Below, piece after piece: positions 1-8,089 of a DNA stretch of 64,000 bases. The translations under genes and the position numbers were made by a program. The notes under the pieces are model-generated. The model worked only from the letters and a program-made list of their open reading frames with translations. It was not told where the DNA came from and did no database searches. This stretch comes from Syntrophus sp034006265 (GTDB taxonomy: Bacteria; Desulfobacterota; Syntrophia; Syntrophales; Syntrophaceae): contig JAVETB010000007.1 of the NCBI GenBank assembly GCA_034006265.1, positions 1 through 64,000 on the forward strand. The letters are read 5' to 3'. The stretch's first letter is position 1. Each line of letters starts with the position of its first letter.

Positions 1-1
1 C

Positions 2-523
2 GGCTCCATGGGGTATCCGATCTATAAAAAGCGCAGTGAACTGGTGATCCTTCTAAGAAAAAAGCAGGTGGACATCAAGTGGTGGGGGCCCCGTCTCTCG
101 AGGCAATGGAAAAACCTCCCCTATTTCCTTGGCGGGGTCCACCGGTCATGGGCCGGTAGAGAAGTCTATATGAGAGATTTTGCCGATGTGATCAAAAATA
201 TCAAGATTTTCATCGGACAGGATGCGGACATTCCCTTGACGGGTCTCGCTCTCAGCAACCGGATTTTTGCCGTTACTGGCTGCGGCGGTTTTTATCTCGG
301 GAGGAAGACCCCAGGGATTGAAACGGCCTTTGAAATCGGCAGGGAGGTTGAGGTTTTCGAATCCGATGAGGAGCTGATCGAAAAGGTACGCTTTTATCTT
401 GAACATGAAGAGGCCAGGAAGCGCATCGCCTCCGCGGGACAGAAGAAGGTCCTGTCGCACTATACTTACAGGCAGCAGATGGCCAAGATATTTGACTGGA
501 TTAAAGAAACGGGTCAGGAGTAA
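2..523 (+). CDS. Glycosyltransferase, C-terminal part (5' end outside window)
   Basis: The frame is open from the window edge to a TAA at 521-523, so only the C-terminal part of about 173 residues is present. It resembles the second Rossmann domain of CgeB-like/family 1 glycosyltransferases: a hydrophobic strand followed by a Gly-rich turn (TGCGGFYLGRKTPGIE, about residues 90-105), then helices ending in an ERI/ARKRIASAG-type tail with HYTY, a common end for nucleotide-sugar GTs. An internal ATG at 8 is unlikely to be the true start because the N-terminal acceptor domain is missing. The methyltransferase begins 2 bp downstream, so the genes are co-transcribed. Sugar donor and acceptor cannot be told; a role in surface polysaccharide assembly is inferred from the neighbours. 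Confidence 0.6.
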   Translation, partial: GSMGYPIYKKRSELVILLRKKQVDIKWWGPRLSRQWKNLPYFLGGVHRSWAGREVYMRDFADVIKNIKIFIGQDADIPLTGLALSNRIFAVTGCGGFYLGRKTPGIETAFEIGREVEVFESDEELIEKVRFYLEHEEARKRIASAGQKKVLSHYTYRQQMAKIFDWIKETGQE

Positions 524-525
524 AG

Positions 526-1170
526 ATGGGTAAGCCGGGCATTTCCGATTATGATGAGTACTGGGATGATCGTATTGAACGGAAGCATTATCAATATACG
601 GATGTCCACCAAAAGATTGTCGAGGTCGCCCAAGGCGTCCTCGGAAACGAACAAGCGCGCGTTCTGGACTGCGGCGTCGGTCCAGGCCATGTCTATCGCG
701 AACTCTCACAGCTCTATGAGGCCTACGGCCTGGAGATCTCGGAGAAGGTGTTCAGCCTCTACAGATTCGACACCTCCCGCATCCAGATCTGGGACCTCAA
801 CAATGGACTGCCCCCCTTCGATCCCCCTCTGGACCTGATCATCGCCAGCAGAATCATCCACCATCTGGCCGATCCCATCGGCTTTCTGGGGCATGTACGG
901 AAAAACTTAAGGAAAAAAGGCTGGTTTATCGGGGTGATCCCGAATATCTGTTATTATCATCACCGGATTAAATTTCTCCTCGGTCAATTTCCTCCGATCT
1001 CCGGAGCCCATGTCAACTTCCAGACAGGGCCGACCTTCGAAAAAATGGTCGTGGCGCAGGGATTCGATCTCCGGCAGTTGACCACCCCCAAAAAAACGAT
1101 CCGGGCCAAATTCTGGCCGACGGTATTTAGTCAGGATCTCATCTATGTATTCCAGAAATCGGAACCGTGA
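526..1170 (+). CDS. Class I SAM-dependent methyltransferase
   Basis: A 214-residue protein with a seven-strand methyltransferase fold. Motif I is VLDCGVGPG (about residues 46-54), the acidic end of strand 2 is in YGLEIS (about 68-73), and a post-I segment (LIIASRIIHHLADP) matches the usual DLI/HHL motif IV region. Proteins of this type methylate sugars, lipids or small molecules; the substrate is not visible. It starts 2 bp after the glycosyltransferase and its end overlaps the next gene by 26 bp, which ties it to a surface-polysaccharide operon. O- or C-methylation of a glycan is an inference from context only. Confidence 0.8.
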   Translation: MGKPGISDYDEYWDDRIERKHYQYTDVHQKIVEVAQGVLGNEQARVLDCGVGPGHVYRELSQLYEAYGLEISEKVFSLYRFDTSRIQIWDLNNGLPPFDPPLDLIIASRIIHHLADPIGFLGHVRKNLRKKGWFIGVIPNICYYHHRIKFLLGQFPPISGAHVNFQTGPTFEKMVVAQGFDLRQLTTPKKTIRAKFWPTVFSQDLIYVFQKSEP

Positions 1171-2020
1171 TTTTCTGAGCCGGCTGGCGCCTTACGGCCT
1201 GAAGTCCGTTCACAGCAACAAGGCCTTTCGCATCCCCCAGAATGGCCGGTTCCTCTTCCTGAAGGTGTATGGCCCGAAGAAGCCCAGGATTTTCTACGAA
1301 CTTCGCAGCAGGCTGGACGCAATCGGCATGCGCCAGCCGATTGAGTATCGCGTGCCGCAAAGGCGGAAAGACTTCGAAGAGGCCTGCCTGAAGCACTGGA
1401 GAGAAAAGGGCTTTTCCGTGCCGCACCTTCTTGTCTCCCCCTTTCCGGAATACGAGGAGGTTCCGCATCTCTGTACGACATTCATTGAAGGCGTCACGAT
1501 GAAATCCATTCTGTCGCAGGGCTATTTTTCAGCCGAAGGCCGCCTCGAAATATTTTTCGAGGATCTTTTCAGGCGGCATGCCCTTGCGTTCCGGACCAGC
1601 GACACGCTTCTCTTTCACATCGACGCCAATACACAGAATATTCTTGAGGCGGGAAATCAATTCTACCACGTCGATTTTGAAATGGGTCGCCCCTGGGAAC
1701 AGCCCATGGAATGCGCCTGCCGTGAAATAACAAAGCTTCTCATTTCCATGGGGCAGGACCTGCCTTCCGGGGAGAGATATCCGCTGTACCGGCTCTTTAA
1801 AAAGGTGTACCGGAACAGCGCTCTGTTGGATTTTCTGGACCGGAGCATCCATCAGCGGCCCTTTCAGAATGTTCACCGCTGGCGGAACAGAAGGAAAAAA
1901 GAGGAAGATCCCAGGCGGGTGACTCTCTACGACCTGACGGAGGCTCTGCAGGATACGGCGGAGGAGCGTCCGCAGACCCCGCCAATGGACAAAGAATCCC
2001 ATGACGGATGTCTTCCATGA
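1145..2020 (+). CDS. WaaP/KdkA-like lipopolysaccharide kinase family protein
   Basis: A 291-residue protein-kinase-like fold. The catalytic loop is HIDANTQN (about residues 158-165, HxDxxxxN), and the metal-binding Asp lies in VDFEMG (about 176-181, DFE replacing DFG), as in Kdo/heptose kinases and related LPS kinases. The Lys of FLFLKVYGPKK near residue 40 is a candidate ATP-binding lysine. An AGGA 8 nt before the ATG supports this start although it lies inside the methyltransferase gene (26 bp overlap). The basic C-terminal half (RWRNRRKK) may contact membrane or LPS. The likely role is phosphorylation of an inner-core or polysaccharide sugar on the cytoplasmic face; the exact acceptor is unknown. 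A RIO or aminoglycoside-type kinase is a less likely alternative. Confidence 0.6.
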   Translation: MYSRNRNRDFLSRLAPYGLKSVHSNKAFRIPQNGRFLFLKVYGPKKPRIFYELRSRLDAIGMRQPIEYRVPQRRKDFEEACLKHWREKGFSVPHLLVSPFPEYEEVPHLCTTFIEGVTMKSILSQGYFSAEGRLEIFFEDLFRRHALAFRTSDTLLFHIDANTQNILEAGNQFYHVDFEMGRPWEQPMECACREITKLLISMGQDLPSGERYPLYRLFKKVYRNSALLDFLDRSIHQRPFQNVHRWRNRRKKEEDPRRVTLYDLTEALQDTAEERPQTPPMDKESHDGCLP

Positions 2021-4638
2021 ACGCTCCAAGGGAGGATATTTCCGCTATTGTTGAACAAAGGCTCTGCTGCTCCTGCGGAGCCTGTGCCTCCATTTGTCGG
2101 CAGGAGGCCATCTCCTTCAGGGAAACCCCGGGCGGTCATCTCTTCCCCGAAATTGACAGGGAAAAGTGCTCCGCCTGCGGCCTCTGCTACCGAGTCTGCC
2201 CCAGTGTAACCGTCGGCACGGAGATGCTTTCCGCACTGAGCGCTTCTCCTTTCGAGGGGAGCGCCCTGGAGTGCCATGTCGGCAAGGCGGCGGACAAGGA
2301 GATCTATGCCAACAGCCAGAGCGGCGGCATTGTTTCCGCCCTGCTCCTTTATCTGCTGGACTCCCGTGAGATCGAAGCGGCCGTGGTAAGCGTCATGGCT
2401 CCGGGAGCCCCCCCCCGACCGATCGTTCTCTGCGCCCGCTCAAGGGAGCAGATCCTTTCCGCACAGAAATCAAAGTATTGCCCCGTTCCCGCGCTCGAAA
2501 TCCTCGGTGAGGTGAGAAGGAGCAAGATTCCCATCGCCCTCGTCGGCCTCCCCTGCCATTTCCATGGACTGAGCACCATGGCGGACATCGATAGGTCACT
2601 TTCCGGGCTTGTGAAGTACAAAATCGGGCTGGTCTGCGACCGCATTTTAACCTACCGCGCCATCGACTATCTGATCCGGCAGGCAGGCCTCGCGGCAAGC
2701 GGGACAGTACGCTTCGACTTTCGGGACAAGGCCTGCCGGGGATACCCGGGGAATGTCGTCATCGGCCCTCCCGGCCTGGAACCCACGGTGCTTCCCGACG
2801 GCGCCCGAAACCGCATCAAGAACGCCTTTACACCGGCACGGTGCAGGATCTGCTTTGACAAAATGAATGTACTGGCCGACATCACGGTCTGCGATCCCCA
2901 CGGCCTCAGGAAAGCCGACCGCAAAGGGGGCGAATCGGCGGTCATTGTGAGGACGGAACAGGGCCGGACGTTGATTCGCAGGGCTGCTGCAGAGGGACGC
3001 CTCCACCTCAGGACAGCGGATCACAGGGAAATCATGGCAGGCCAGAGGATCGACCGGAAGCGGCGCGAATGGAGGGGCTATACGGAGGCGTGGCATGGAT
3101 TCGGAATGGAGCTCCCTGCGTTTTATCCCCACCTTGCCGAGGTCACTGAATATATCCCGGACGATATGTACAGGGAGAATCTCCTGCCTTCGCTGGCCCT
3201 GGACAACCACGCATCCCAGGACGCGCTGTTCGCGTCTGTGGAAGACATGCTCAAACAGGGCGGATCAGGGAAAAGGGGCCGGGAACGGCCCTCCCAGCGG
3301 ATCCGGAACGCCCTGGAAAACGCTCTTTCGGCGTTGAAAACCCCTTCCAGCGCTGAAGCCCGGGACAGCGGCCAGAGAGCGCCTGCCGACGGGCTCAGGC
3401 CCGACGCGACGCCCCCACGGGTCGGTCAGCGGCAGAAGGCGAAAACGGCACAGAGGGAGGGATCATCCATGCTGATCGAGATCAAGGGGGCCGGTTTTAC
3501 AAACAAGGGAGCTGAACTGATGCTCCACGCGGTCCTGCAGGCGGTCAAACCCGCCATTCCGGAGGCCTCCTTTGCAATGGCGCCGAGATACGGACAGCCC
3601 TCCTACTTCGCCAGGGGCAGGCTGGGCCTGCTTCAGAAGGCCACGCTCAGCAGGCACGGCATTTCATGGGATTTCATCGGGAAGATGTTCCCCGGGGAAA
3701 TCCGTGAAATGTACGGCGTTGTCCTTGACGAGGAGATCGAAGTGATCCTGGACGTATCCGGTTATGCCTATGGAGATGCCTTCGGAGAGCACAAAACGAT
3801 CCTGATGGCCAAGCAGAGCCAGGCATGGAAACGCCAGGGGAAAAAGGTCATTCTCCTCCCCCAGGCCCTGGGACCCTTCAGCAGCCGGCGCATTCGGGAC
3901 GCTCTGAAGAGGCTGATCGATCATGCCGATCTCATCTTTGCCCGCGACCCGGTTTCCTATGCCTACGTGAACGATGTGGCCGCAGCACCCGCAAATGTCA
4001 AGATCGCCCCCGATTTTACAAATCTCGTCTCCGGCACGGTTCCGGAGCATTGGAACGCAGAGGAGCACCGGGTCTGCATCATTCCGAGCCACCAGATGAC
4101 GGACAAGACGTCCAGTGCCGAAGGAACGCAATATATTCCCTTCCTCGCTCAGTGCGTAAAGCACCTGGAAGCGAAGGGGGTCACGCCGTTTCTTCTCATC
4201 CACGGGGGAAGGAAGGACTTCCCCGCCGCACGACAGCTTCAGGAGGCGGTCAACCGGAAGATCGAAATCCTGGCTGAACAGGACCCATTGAAAATCAAAG
4301 GAATCCTGGGGACATGCGATCTCGTCATCGCCTCCCGATTCCACGCTCTCGTGAGCTCCCTGTCGCAGGGGGTTCTGTGCGTCGGCGCCGGCTGGAGCCA
4401 CAAGTATGAAACTCTCTTCGCTGATTACGGCTGCCCGGAACTGCTGGTGCCCATTGAGGGAACCGGGGGAAGAATCGGGGAAATCATCGATACGGTCCTG
4501 GACCGGGGGGAAAGCGAAAGAATCCGGATGAAGGTGCGCACCTCGGCAGAGCGGCAACGCGAGCGAACCGCCGTAATGTGGAGGGACGTCCTGGAAATGA
4601 TCAAACCCGGAACCGCAAAGTTGAAGGGATCCTCATAA
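2008..4638 (+). CDS. Fusion: FrhB-like Fe-S flavoprotein + polysaccharide pyruvyl transferase
   Basis: 876 residues in two halves. Residues about 14-75 hold two 4Fe-4S motifs (CCSCGACASIC and CSACGLCYRVC). Residues about 85-410 resemble the coenzyme F420 hydrogenase/dehydrogenase beta subunit N and C domains, a family often found as flavin/Fe-S oxidoreductases in polysaccharide clusters. A low-complexity basic linker follows (about 415-485), then a WcaK/CsaB-type polysaccharide pyruvyl transferase (488-876) with GAGFTNKGAELML at its start and ASRFHALVSSLSQG near its end. An AGGGAGG lies 7 nt before an in-frame ATG at 3469 (codon 488), so the second domain may also be made alone. The gene overlaps the kinase gene; an ATG at 2017 overlapping its TGA is an alternative start. 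Redox modification plus pyruvylation or glycosyl transfer on a glycan is inferred. Confidence 0.8.
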   Translation: MSSMNAPREDISAIVEQRLCCSCGACASICRQEAISFRETPGGHLFPEIDREKCSACGLCYRVCPSVTVGTEMLSALSASPFEGSALECHVGKAADKEIYANSQSGGIVSALLLYLLDSREIEAAVVSVMAPGAPPRPIVLCARSREQILSAQKSKYCPVPALEILGEVRRSKIPIALVGLPCHFHGLSTMADIDRSLSGLVKYKIGLVCDRILTYRAIDYLIRQAGLAASGTVRFDFRDKACRGYPGNVVIGPPGLEPTVLPDGARNRIKNAFTPARCRICFDKMNVLADITVCDPHGLRKADRKGGESAVIVRTEQGRTLIRRAAAEGRLHLRTADHREIMAGQRIDRKRREWRGYTEAWHGFGMELPAFYPHLAEVTEYIPDDMYRENLLPSLALDNHASQDALFASVEDMLKQGGSGKRGRERPSQRIRNALENALSALKTPSSAEARDSGQRAPADGLRPDATPPRVGQRQKAKTAQREGSSMLIEIKGAGFTNKGAELMLHAVLQAVKPAIPEASFAMAPRYGQPSYFARGRLGLLQKATLSRHGISWDFIGKMFPGEIREMYGVVLDEEIEVILDVSGYAYGDAFGEHKTILMAKQSQAWKRQGKKVILLPQALGPFSSRRIRDALKRLIDHADLIFARDPVSYAYVNDVAAAPANVKIAPDFTNLVSGTVPEHWNAEEHRVCIIPSHQMTDKTSSAEGTQYIPFLAQCVKHLEAKGVTPFLLIHGGRKDFPAARQLQEAVNRKIEILAEQDPLKIKGILGTCDLVIASRFHALVSSLSQGVLCVGAGWSHKYETLFADYGCPELLVPIEGTGGRIGEIIDTVLDRGESERIRMKVRTSAERQRERTAVMWRDVLEMIKPGTAKLKGSS

Positions 4639-4665
4639 CGCTCCGGGATTTTTCCCTGACGGCAT

Positions 4666-5367
4666 TTATTTCCCGCCGCGTACCGAAAAGAGGCGGAAAA
4701 GCCCGTAGGCGTAAAGCAGGATAAAAAGGGCCAGAAGGCACTCTTTCAATTCCCCCGAGGCATTGCCCAGAACAAGCCATCTGGGTATCTCCGCGAAGAG
4801 ATGCTCCCCGATTCTTTCCGGAAGGGAAACCAGGTTGGCCGCGGCGGCAACAAACAGGGTATCCCCGGGGGGGATCAGGCGGCGCAGGAACGGACGGTTC
4901 GGCCAGGATTCCCGGCGGTCCGCATACACCCCCAGCAGTCCGCCCAGGACGACGCCGACCGAGAGGAGCTGCCTCGGCAGCTTGTCGAACACAAGCTCCC
5001 AAGCCCCCGTAAGATTATGGAAATTCGGCTCTTTCTGGTCATTCAGGGCCATCCATTCCTCATTGACGTCGTAGCCCAGTAGATGATATCCCCAGCTGAT
5101 TTCTTCGCCGAGGAAGTAGATGGCACCGGCCGCAAGGATCAGCAGCCACAATTTTTCCCACAGCAATTCTGCCTTCTTCAGACACACCAGGAACAGAACA
5201 ATCGCCGCCAGAAGGAAGAGATTGGTTGCATTCTCAACAAGTCCGTGCTCCCGGTACACCTCCGGTCCGTTAAAGACGGAATTGATCTTCTCGACATAGG
5301 TATACACCCACAGCAGGACAGGAAGCCCACAGGCAAACCACAGGGGGAAATGAATCCTTTTGCTCAC
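4666..5367 (-). CDS. Integral membrane protein of unknown function
   Basis: 233 residues with several hydrophobic segments (about 8-25, 48-62, 70-85, 128-146, 165-180 and 207-225). A conserved-looking block LGEEISWGYHLLGYD (about 85-99) followed by EPNFHNL (about 112-118) recalls a widespread family of uncharacterised bacterial membrane proteins with GEEISWG and N-HNL motifs. The start is GTG with AAGGTGA about 8 nt upstream, lying across the end of the upstream lipid A acyltransferase gene only 7 bp away, so the two are co-transcribed. It converges on the polysaccharide gene, with 27 bp between stops. An envelope role is plausible; no function is assigned. Confidence 0.6.
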   Translation of the reverse strand: MSKRIHFPLWFACGLPVLLWVYTYVEKINSVFNGPEVYREHGLVENATNLFLLAAIVLFLVCLKKAELLWEKLWLLILAAGAIYFLGEEISWGYHLLGYDVNEEWMALNDQKEPNFHNLTGAWELVFDKLPRQLLSVGVVLGGLLGVYADRRESWPNRPFLRRLIPPGDTLFVAAAANLVSLPERIGEHLFAEIPRWLVLGNASGELKECLLALFILLYAYGLFRLFSVRGGK

Positions 5368-5374
5368 AGCATTG

Positions 5375-6271
5375 TCACCTTAAACGTTTCGTTGCGCCGG
5401 CAGAACGCGGTTTCGTCTTCCATCGTTGATGCACCCAGAACCACTGCTCCGGATGCCTCCTCACGACTTCCTCGATGACGTCCGTGTAGCGCTGGGTGTT
5501 CGCCACAATATCCGCTTCCATATCGCCGGTGTCGATCATCTCCAGTTCAGCGCCTATCTGCAGCAGGTATGTTCCATCCTTCTGCCGGCAAAGGAAACAG
5601 GGCAGAACCGGGGCTCCTGTGCGGAGGGCCAGATACGCCAACCCCGTCGACGTGCAGGCCGGCCGGTTAAAAAATTCGACAAAGCAGCTTTCCTTGCGGT
5701 CCCAGTTCTGATCGATCATCAGCCCCAGGGGTTTTTTGCTCCCCAGGCACCGAAGCATCTCACGCAGTGCGCGTTCTGCGGCGATTAACCGATTTCCCGT
5801 CGATGACCTTACCCGGAAAACGAGATCTTCAATCGCGGGGTTGTCGAAAGGGCGATAAAGGACCGTCATGGGATCGCCAACAAGGGGTAAGACGGCGGCC
5901 ATCAATTCCCAGTTGCCAAAATGACCGCTCAGCATGATCACCCCTTTATTCTTTGCCTTGGCCTTTAAATAATTTTCCATGCCCTGGATGTTCATGAAAC
6001 AGGAAAGCCGTTTTGCATTCAGGCGGGGGATTTCAACAAATTCGGCCATCAGGATGCCGAAATTGCGGTAAACGCCTTTTGCGATGGCCACAATCTCATC
6101 TTCTGATTTTTCCGGAAAGGCATGATGAAGATTGTCCAGGGCGATAATGCGCCTTCCTGGAATCAGATAATAGAACAAGAGGGCAAGACGGGCGAAGAAG
6201 AATCGTCTTACCGCCAAAGGGATGGTCTGCAAGAGGAACAGGACAACGGTTGTTGTCAGGGACCTTTTCAT
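5375..6271 (-). CDS. lpxL: Lipid A biosynthesis acyltransferase (LpxL/HtrB family)
   Basis: A 298-residue LPLAT-family protein that adds a secondary acyl chain to Kdo-lipid A or a precursor at the inner membrane. It has an N-terminal hydrophobic anchor (about 5-40), the catalytic H-x4-E motif in SGHFGNWE (about 115-122), a conserved DQN (about 194) and the typical ending QWFWVHQRWKTKP (about 277-289). Length matches the family (about 300). No strong ribosome-binding site precedes the ATG, but a well-formed promoter lies about 130 bp upstream. Which position it acylates (LpxL, LpxM or LpxP type) cannot be told from sequence alone. Confidence 0.85.
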   Translation of the reverse strand: MKRSLTTTVVLFLLQTIPLAVRRFFFARLALLFYYLIPGRRIIALDNLHHAFPEKSEDEIVAIAKGVYRNFGILMAEFVEIPRLNAKRLSCFMNIQGMENYLKAKAKNKGVIMLSGHFGNWELMAAVLPLVGDPMTVLYRPFDNPAIEDLVFRVRSSTGNRLIAAERALREMLRCLGSKKPLGLMIDQNWDRKESCFVEFFNRPACTSTGLAYLALRTGAPVLPCFLCRQKDGTYLLQIGAELEMIDTGDMEADIVANTQRYTDVIEEVVRRHPEQWFWVHQRWKTKPRSAGATKRLR

Positions 6272-6404
6272 GTCTATGTTGTCCAGCCGGAAGAATTTCA
6301 GGAAATTCGGTCGAATCGGGCGGATGAAAACAAGGATCGATCCCTGTTCGGCTCCCGGCCGCCCCGATTATACCCCGTTACACCCGATACATGAGGTCCG
6401 ATTT

Positions 6405-6431
6405 ATTATAGAAAAACCCTTCTCTTGTCAA
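6405..6431 (-). promoter_or_regulatory. Sigma-70-type promoter for the lpxL-like gene
   Basis: On the minus strand a perfect TTGACA (6431-6426) is followed after 15 nt by a perfect TATAAT (6410-6405); a 17-nt register reads TAATAA. It lies in the 277-bp divergent gap between the acyltransferase and the acyl-CoA ligase and would give a leader of about 125 nt. Confidence 0.6.
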
Positions 6432-6548
6432 CCCAAACCAACCCGTGCCGTGCCCTGCGTTCCATAACGTCCTCATTTTATTTTATTGAAAAAATTACTC
6501 TTGCTGTGTTAAGAGGGGGCACGATTTTGAGGAGGCTTGGGATAAAAG

Positions 6549-8030
6549 ATGAATCTTGGGCAGATGCTGGAAGAAACCTGTCAACGCTATCCAGAACATG
6601 TCGCAGTCATTTCGGAAGACCGGCCGTTTACCTATTCTGCGTTGAATGACGCAGTCAACGCCCTGGGCAACGCCTTCAGAGAGCTGGGCACGAAAAAGGA
6701 AGACAAGATTGCCATTGTTCTGCACAACTGCCCCGAGTTTGTCATTTCCTATTTTGCCGCTCAGAAGATCGGCGCCGTGGCCGTAACGCTCAACACGGCA
6801 TCAACGGCCCATGAGCTTCAGTATCTCCTGGTAAACTGCGAGGCCCGGATCCTCATCACCACGGCATCCAATGCCGCACGTTATGAATCCATCCTGGACA
6901 AAGTCCCTCTGTGCCGCCATGTCATTGTCACCGACAGGACGGAGCTTGCCACACCGGCCTCTTTGGATGTTTCCGACTTCTGGTCCCTCATCGGACATTC
7001 TTCCCCTTCCCTTGAGCTCCCCGATCTAACCGACGACGATCCCGCCGTCATGATCTATACGTCCGGTCTGACGGGAAGGCCGCTGGGCGCGGTTCTTACT
7101 CAGCACAATCTCGTCACACAATCCGCCCTGCTGGGAAATCTGTGCCATGTCAGCGATACCGACCTTGGCCTTTCGGTTATTCCTCTTTTCCATTCGTTCG
7201 GTGCCGTCGCCAACATGCTGGGCACCTTCCGTGTCGGGGCCGGTCTTGTGCTGATGGATCACTTCAGTTTAGACGAAATCTTCCAGGTTGTCTGCCAGAG
7301 AAATGTTTCCTTTATCGCCGCCGTTCCCCGTCTGTTTCTGGGAATGCTTTTTCACGATGAAGCAGACCGGTACGATATCCGCTCCCTGAAATTCTGCATC
7401 ACCGGCGGTGCAGCCATGCCCCCGCAATACTTTCCTGAATTCAACGAAAAATTCCATACGATTCTCGTCGACGGCTACGGTCTGACCGAATCTTCACCGG
7501 TGTGCACCCTGAGCAGGCCTGACGGGCCACAGAAGCCCGGCTCCATCGGGACAGCAATCCCCGGCGTGGAAATCCGCATCGTCAATGAAGAGGGCGCGGA
7601 GTGCCCCCATGGGGAAGTGGGGGAACTGGTCCTGCGGGGGGAAAACGTCATGAAGGGCTATTACAGGGATGAGGCGGCAACCCGGGAAGTGATGAAGGAT
7701 GGCTGGCTTCACAGTGGGGATCTGGCCTATCGGGACGAGGAGGGATTCTTCTTTCTCACCGGCCGCAAGAAGCGGATGATCATCACCAGCGGCTTTAACG
7801 TCTATCCACGGGAGGTCGAAATGGTGCTGGAGAATCATCCCGCCGTGCGGGTGGCCCGGGTGGTCAGCAAGCCGAACCTTCTGCGGGGAGAAATCGTCAA
7901 AGCCCTCATCGTCCGGGATCCCACCATACCCGTCGAGAACAAACAGATTCTCCGGCACTGCCGGACGTATCTTTCTTCCTACAAGGTACCACGGGAGATT
8001 GAATTTGTAGACTCCATCCCGAGCCTTTAA
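6549..8030 (+). CDS. AMP-binding acyl-CoA ligase homologue with degenerate active site
   Basis: 493 residues of the ANL (acyl-CoA synthetase) superfamily. Recognisable are A5 (GYGLTESSP, about 316), A7 (HSGDLAYRDEEG, about 392) and A8 (GRKKRMIITSGFNVYP, about 408). Two key sites are abnormal: the P-loop reads YTSGLTGRPLG (about 170-180) rather than YTSGTTGxPKG, losing the lysine and a threonine, and the protein stops at EFVDSIPSL, before the PxxxxGK A10 segment with the adenylation lysine. It may therefore be a non-adenylating paralogue, a thioesterification-only enzyme or a decaying gene. An AGGAGG lies unusually far (about 14 nt) from the ATG. The thiolase follows 59 bp downstream, suggesting fatty or aromatic acid metabolism. 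Confidence 0.8.
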   Translation: MNLGQMLEETCQRYPEHVAVISEDRPFTYSALNDAVNALGNAFRELGTKKEDKIAIVLHNCPEFVISYFAAQKIGAVAVTLNTASTAHELQYLLVNCEARILITTASNAARYESILDKVPLCRHVIVTDRTELATPASLDVSDFWSLIGHSSPSLELPDLTDDDPAVMIYTSGLTGRPLGAVLTQHNLVTQSALLGNLCHVSDTDLGLSVIPLFHSFGAVANMLGTFRVGAGLVLMDHFSLDEIFQVVCQRNVSFIAAVPRLFLGMLFHDEADRYDIRSLKFCITGGAAMPPQYFPEFNEKFHTILVDGYGLTESSPVCTLSRPDGPQKPGSIGTAIPGVEIRIVNEEGAECPHGEVGELVLRGENVMKGYYRDEAATREVMKDGWLHSGDLAYRDEEGFFFLTGRKKRMIITSGFNVYPREVEMVLENHPAVRVARVVSKPNLLRGEIVKALIVRDPTIPVENKQILRHCRTYLSSYKVPREIEFVDSIPSL

Positions 8031-8089
8031 GAGTTTTTTGCATCAACAATATTTTAGATACTAACATCCAAGAAAGGAGATTGCTAAAC

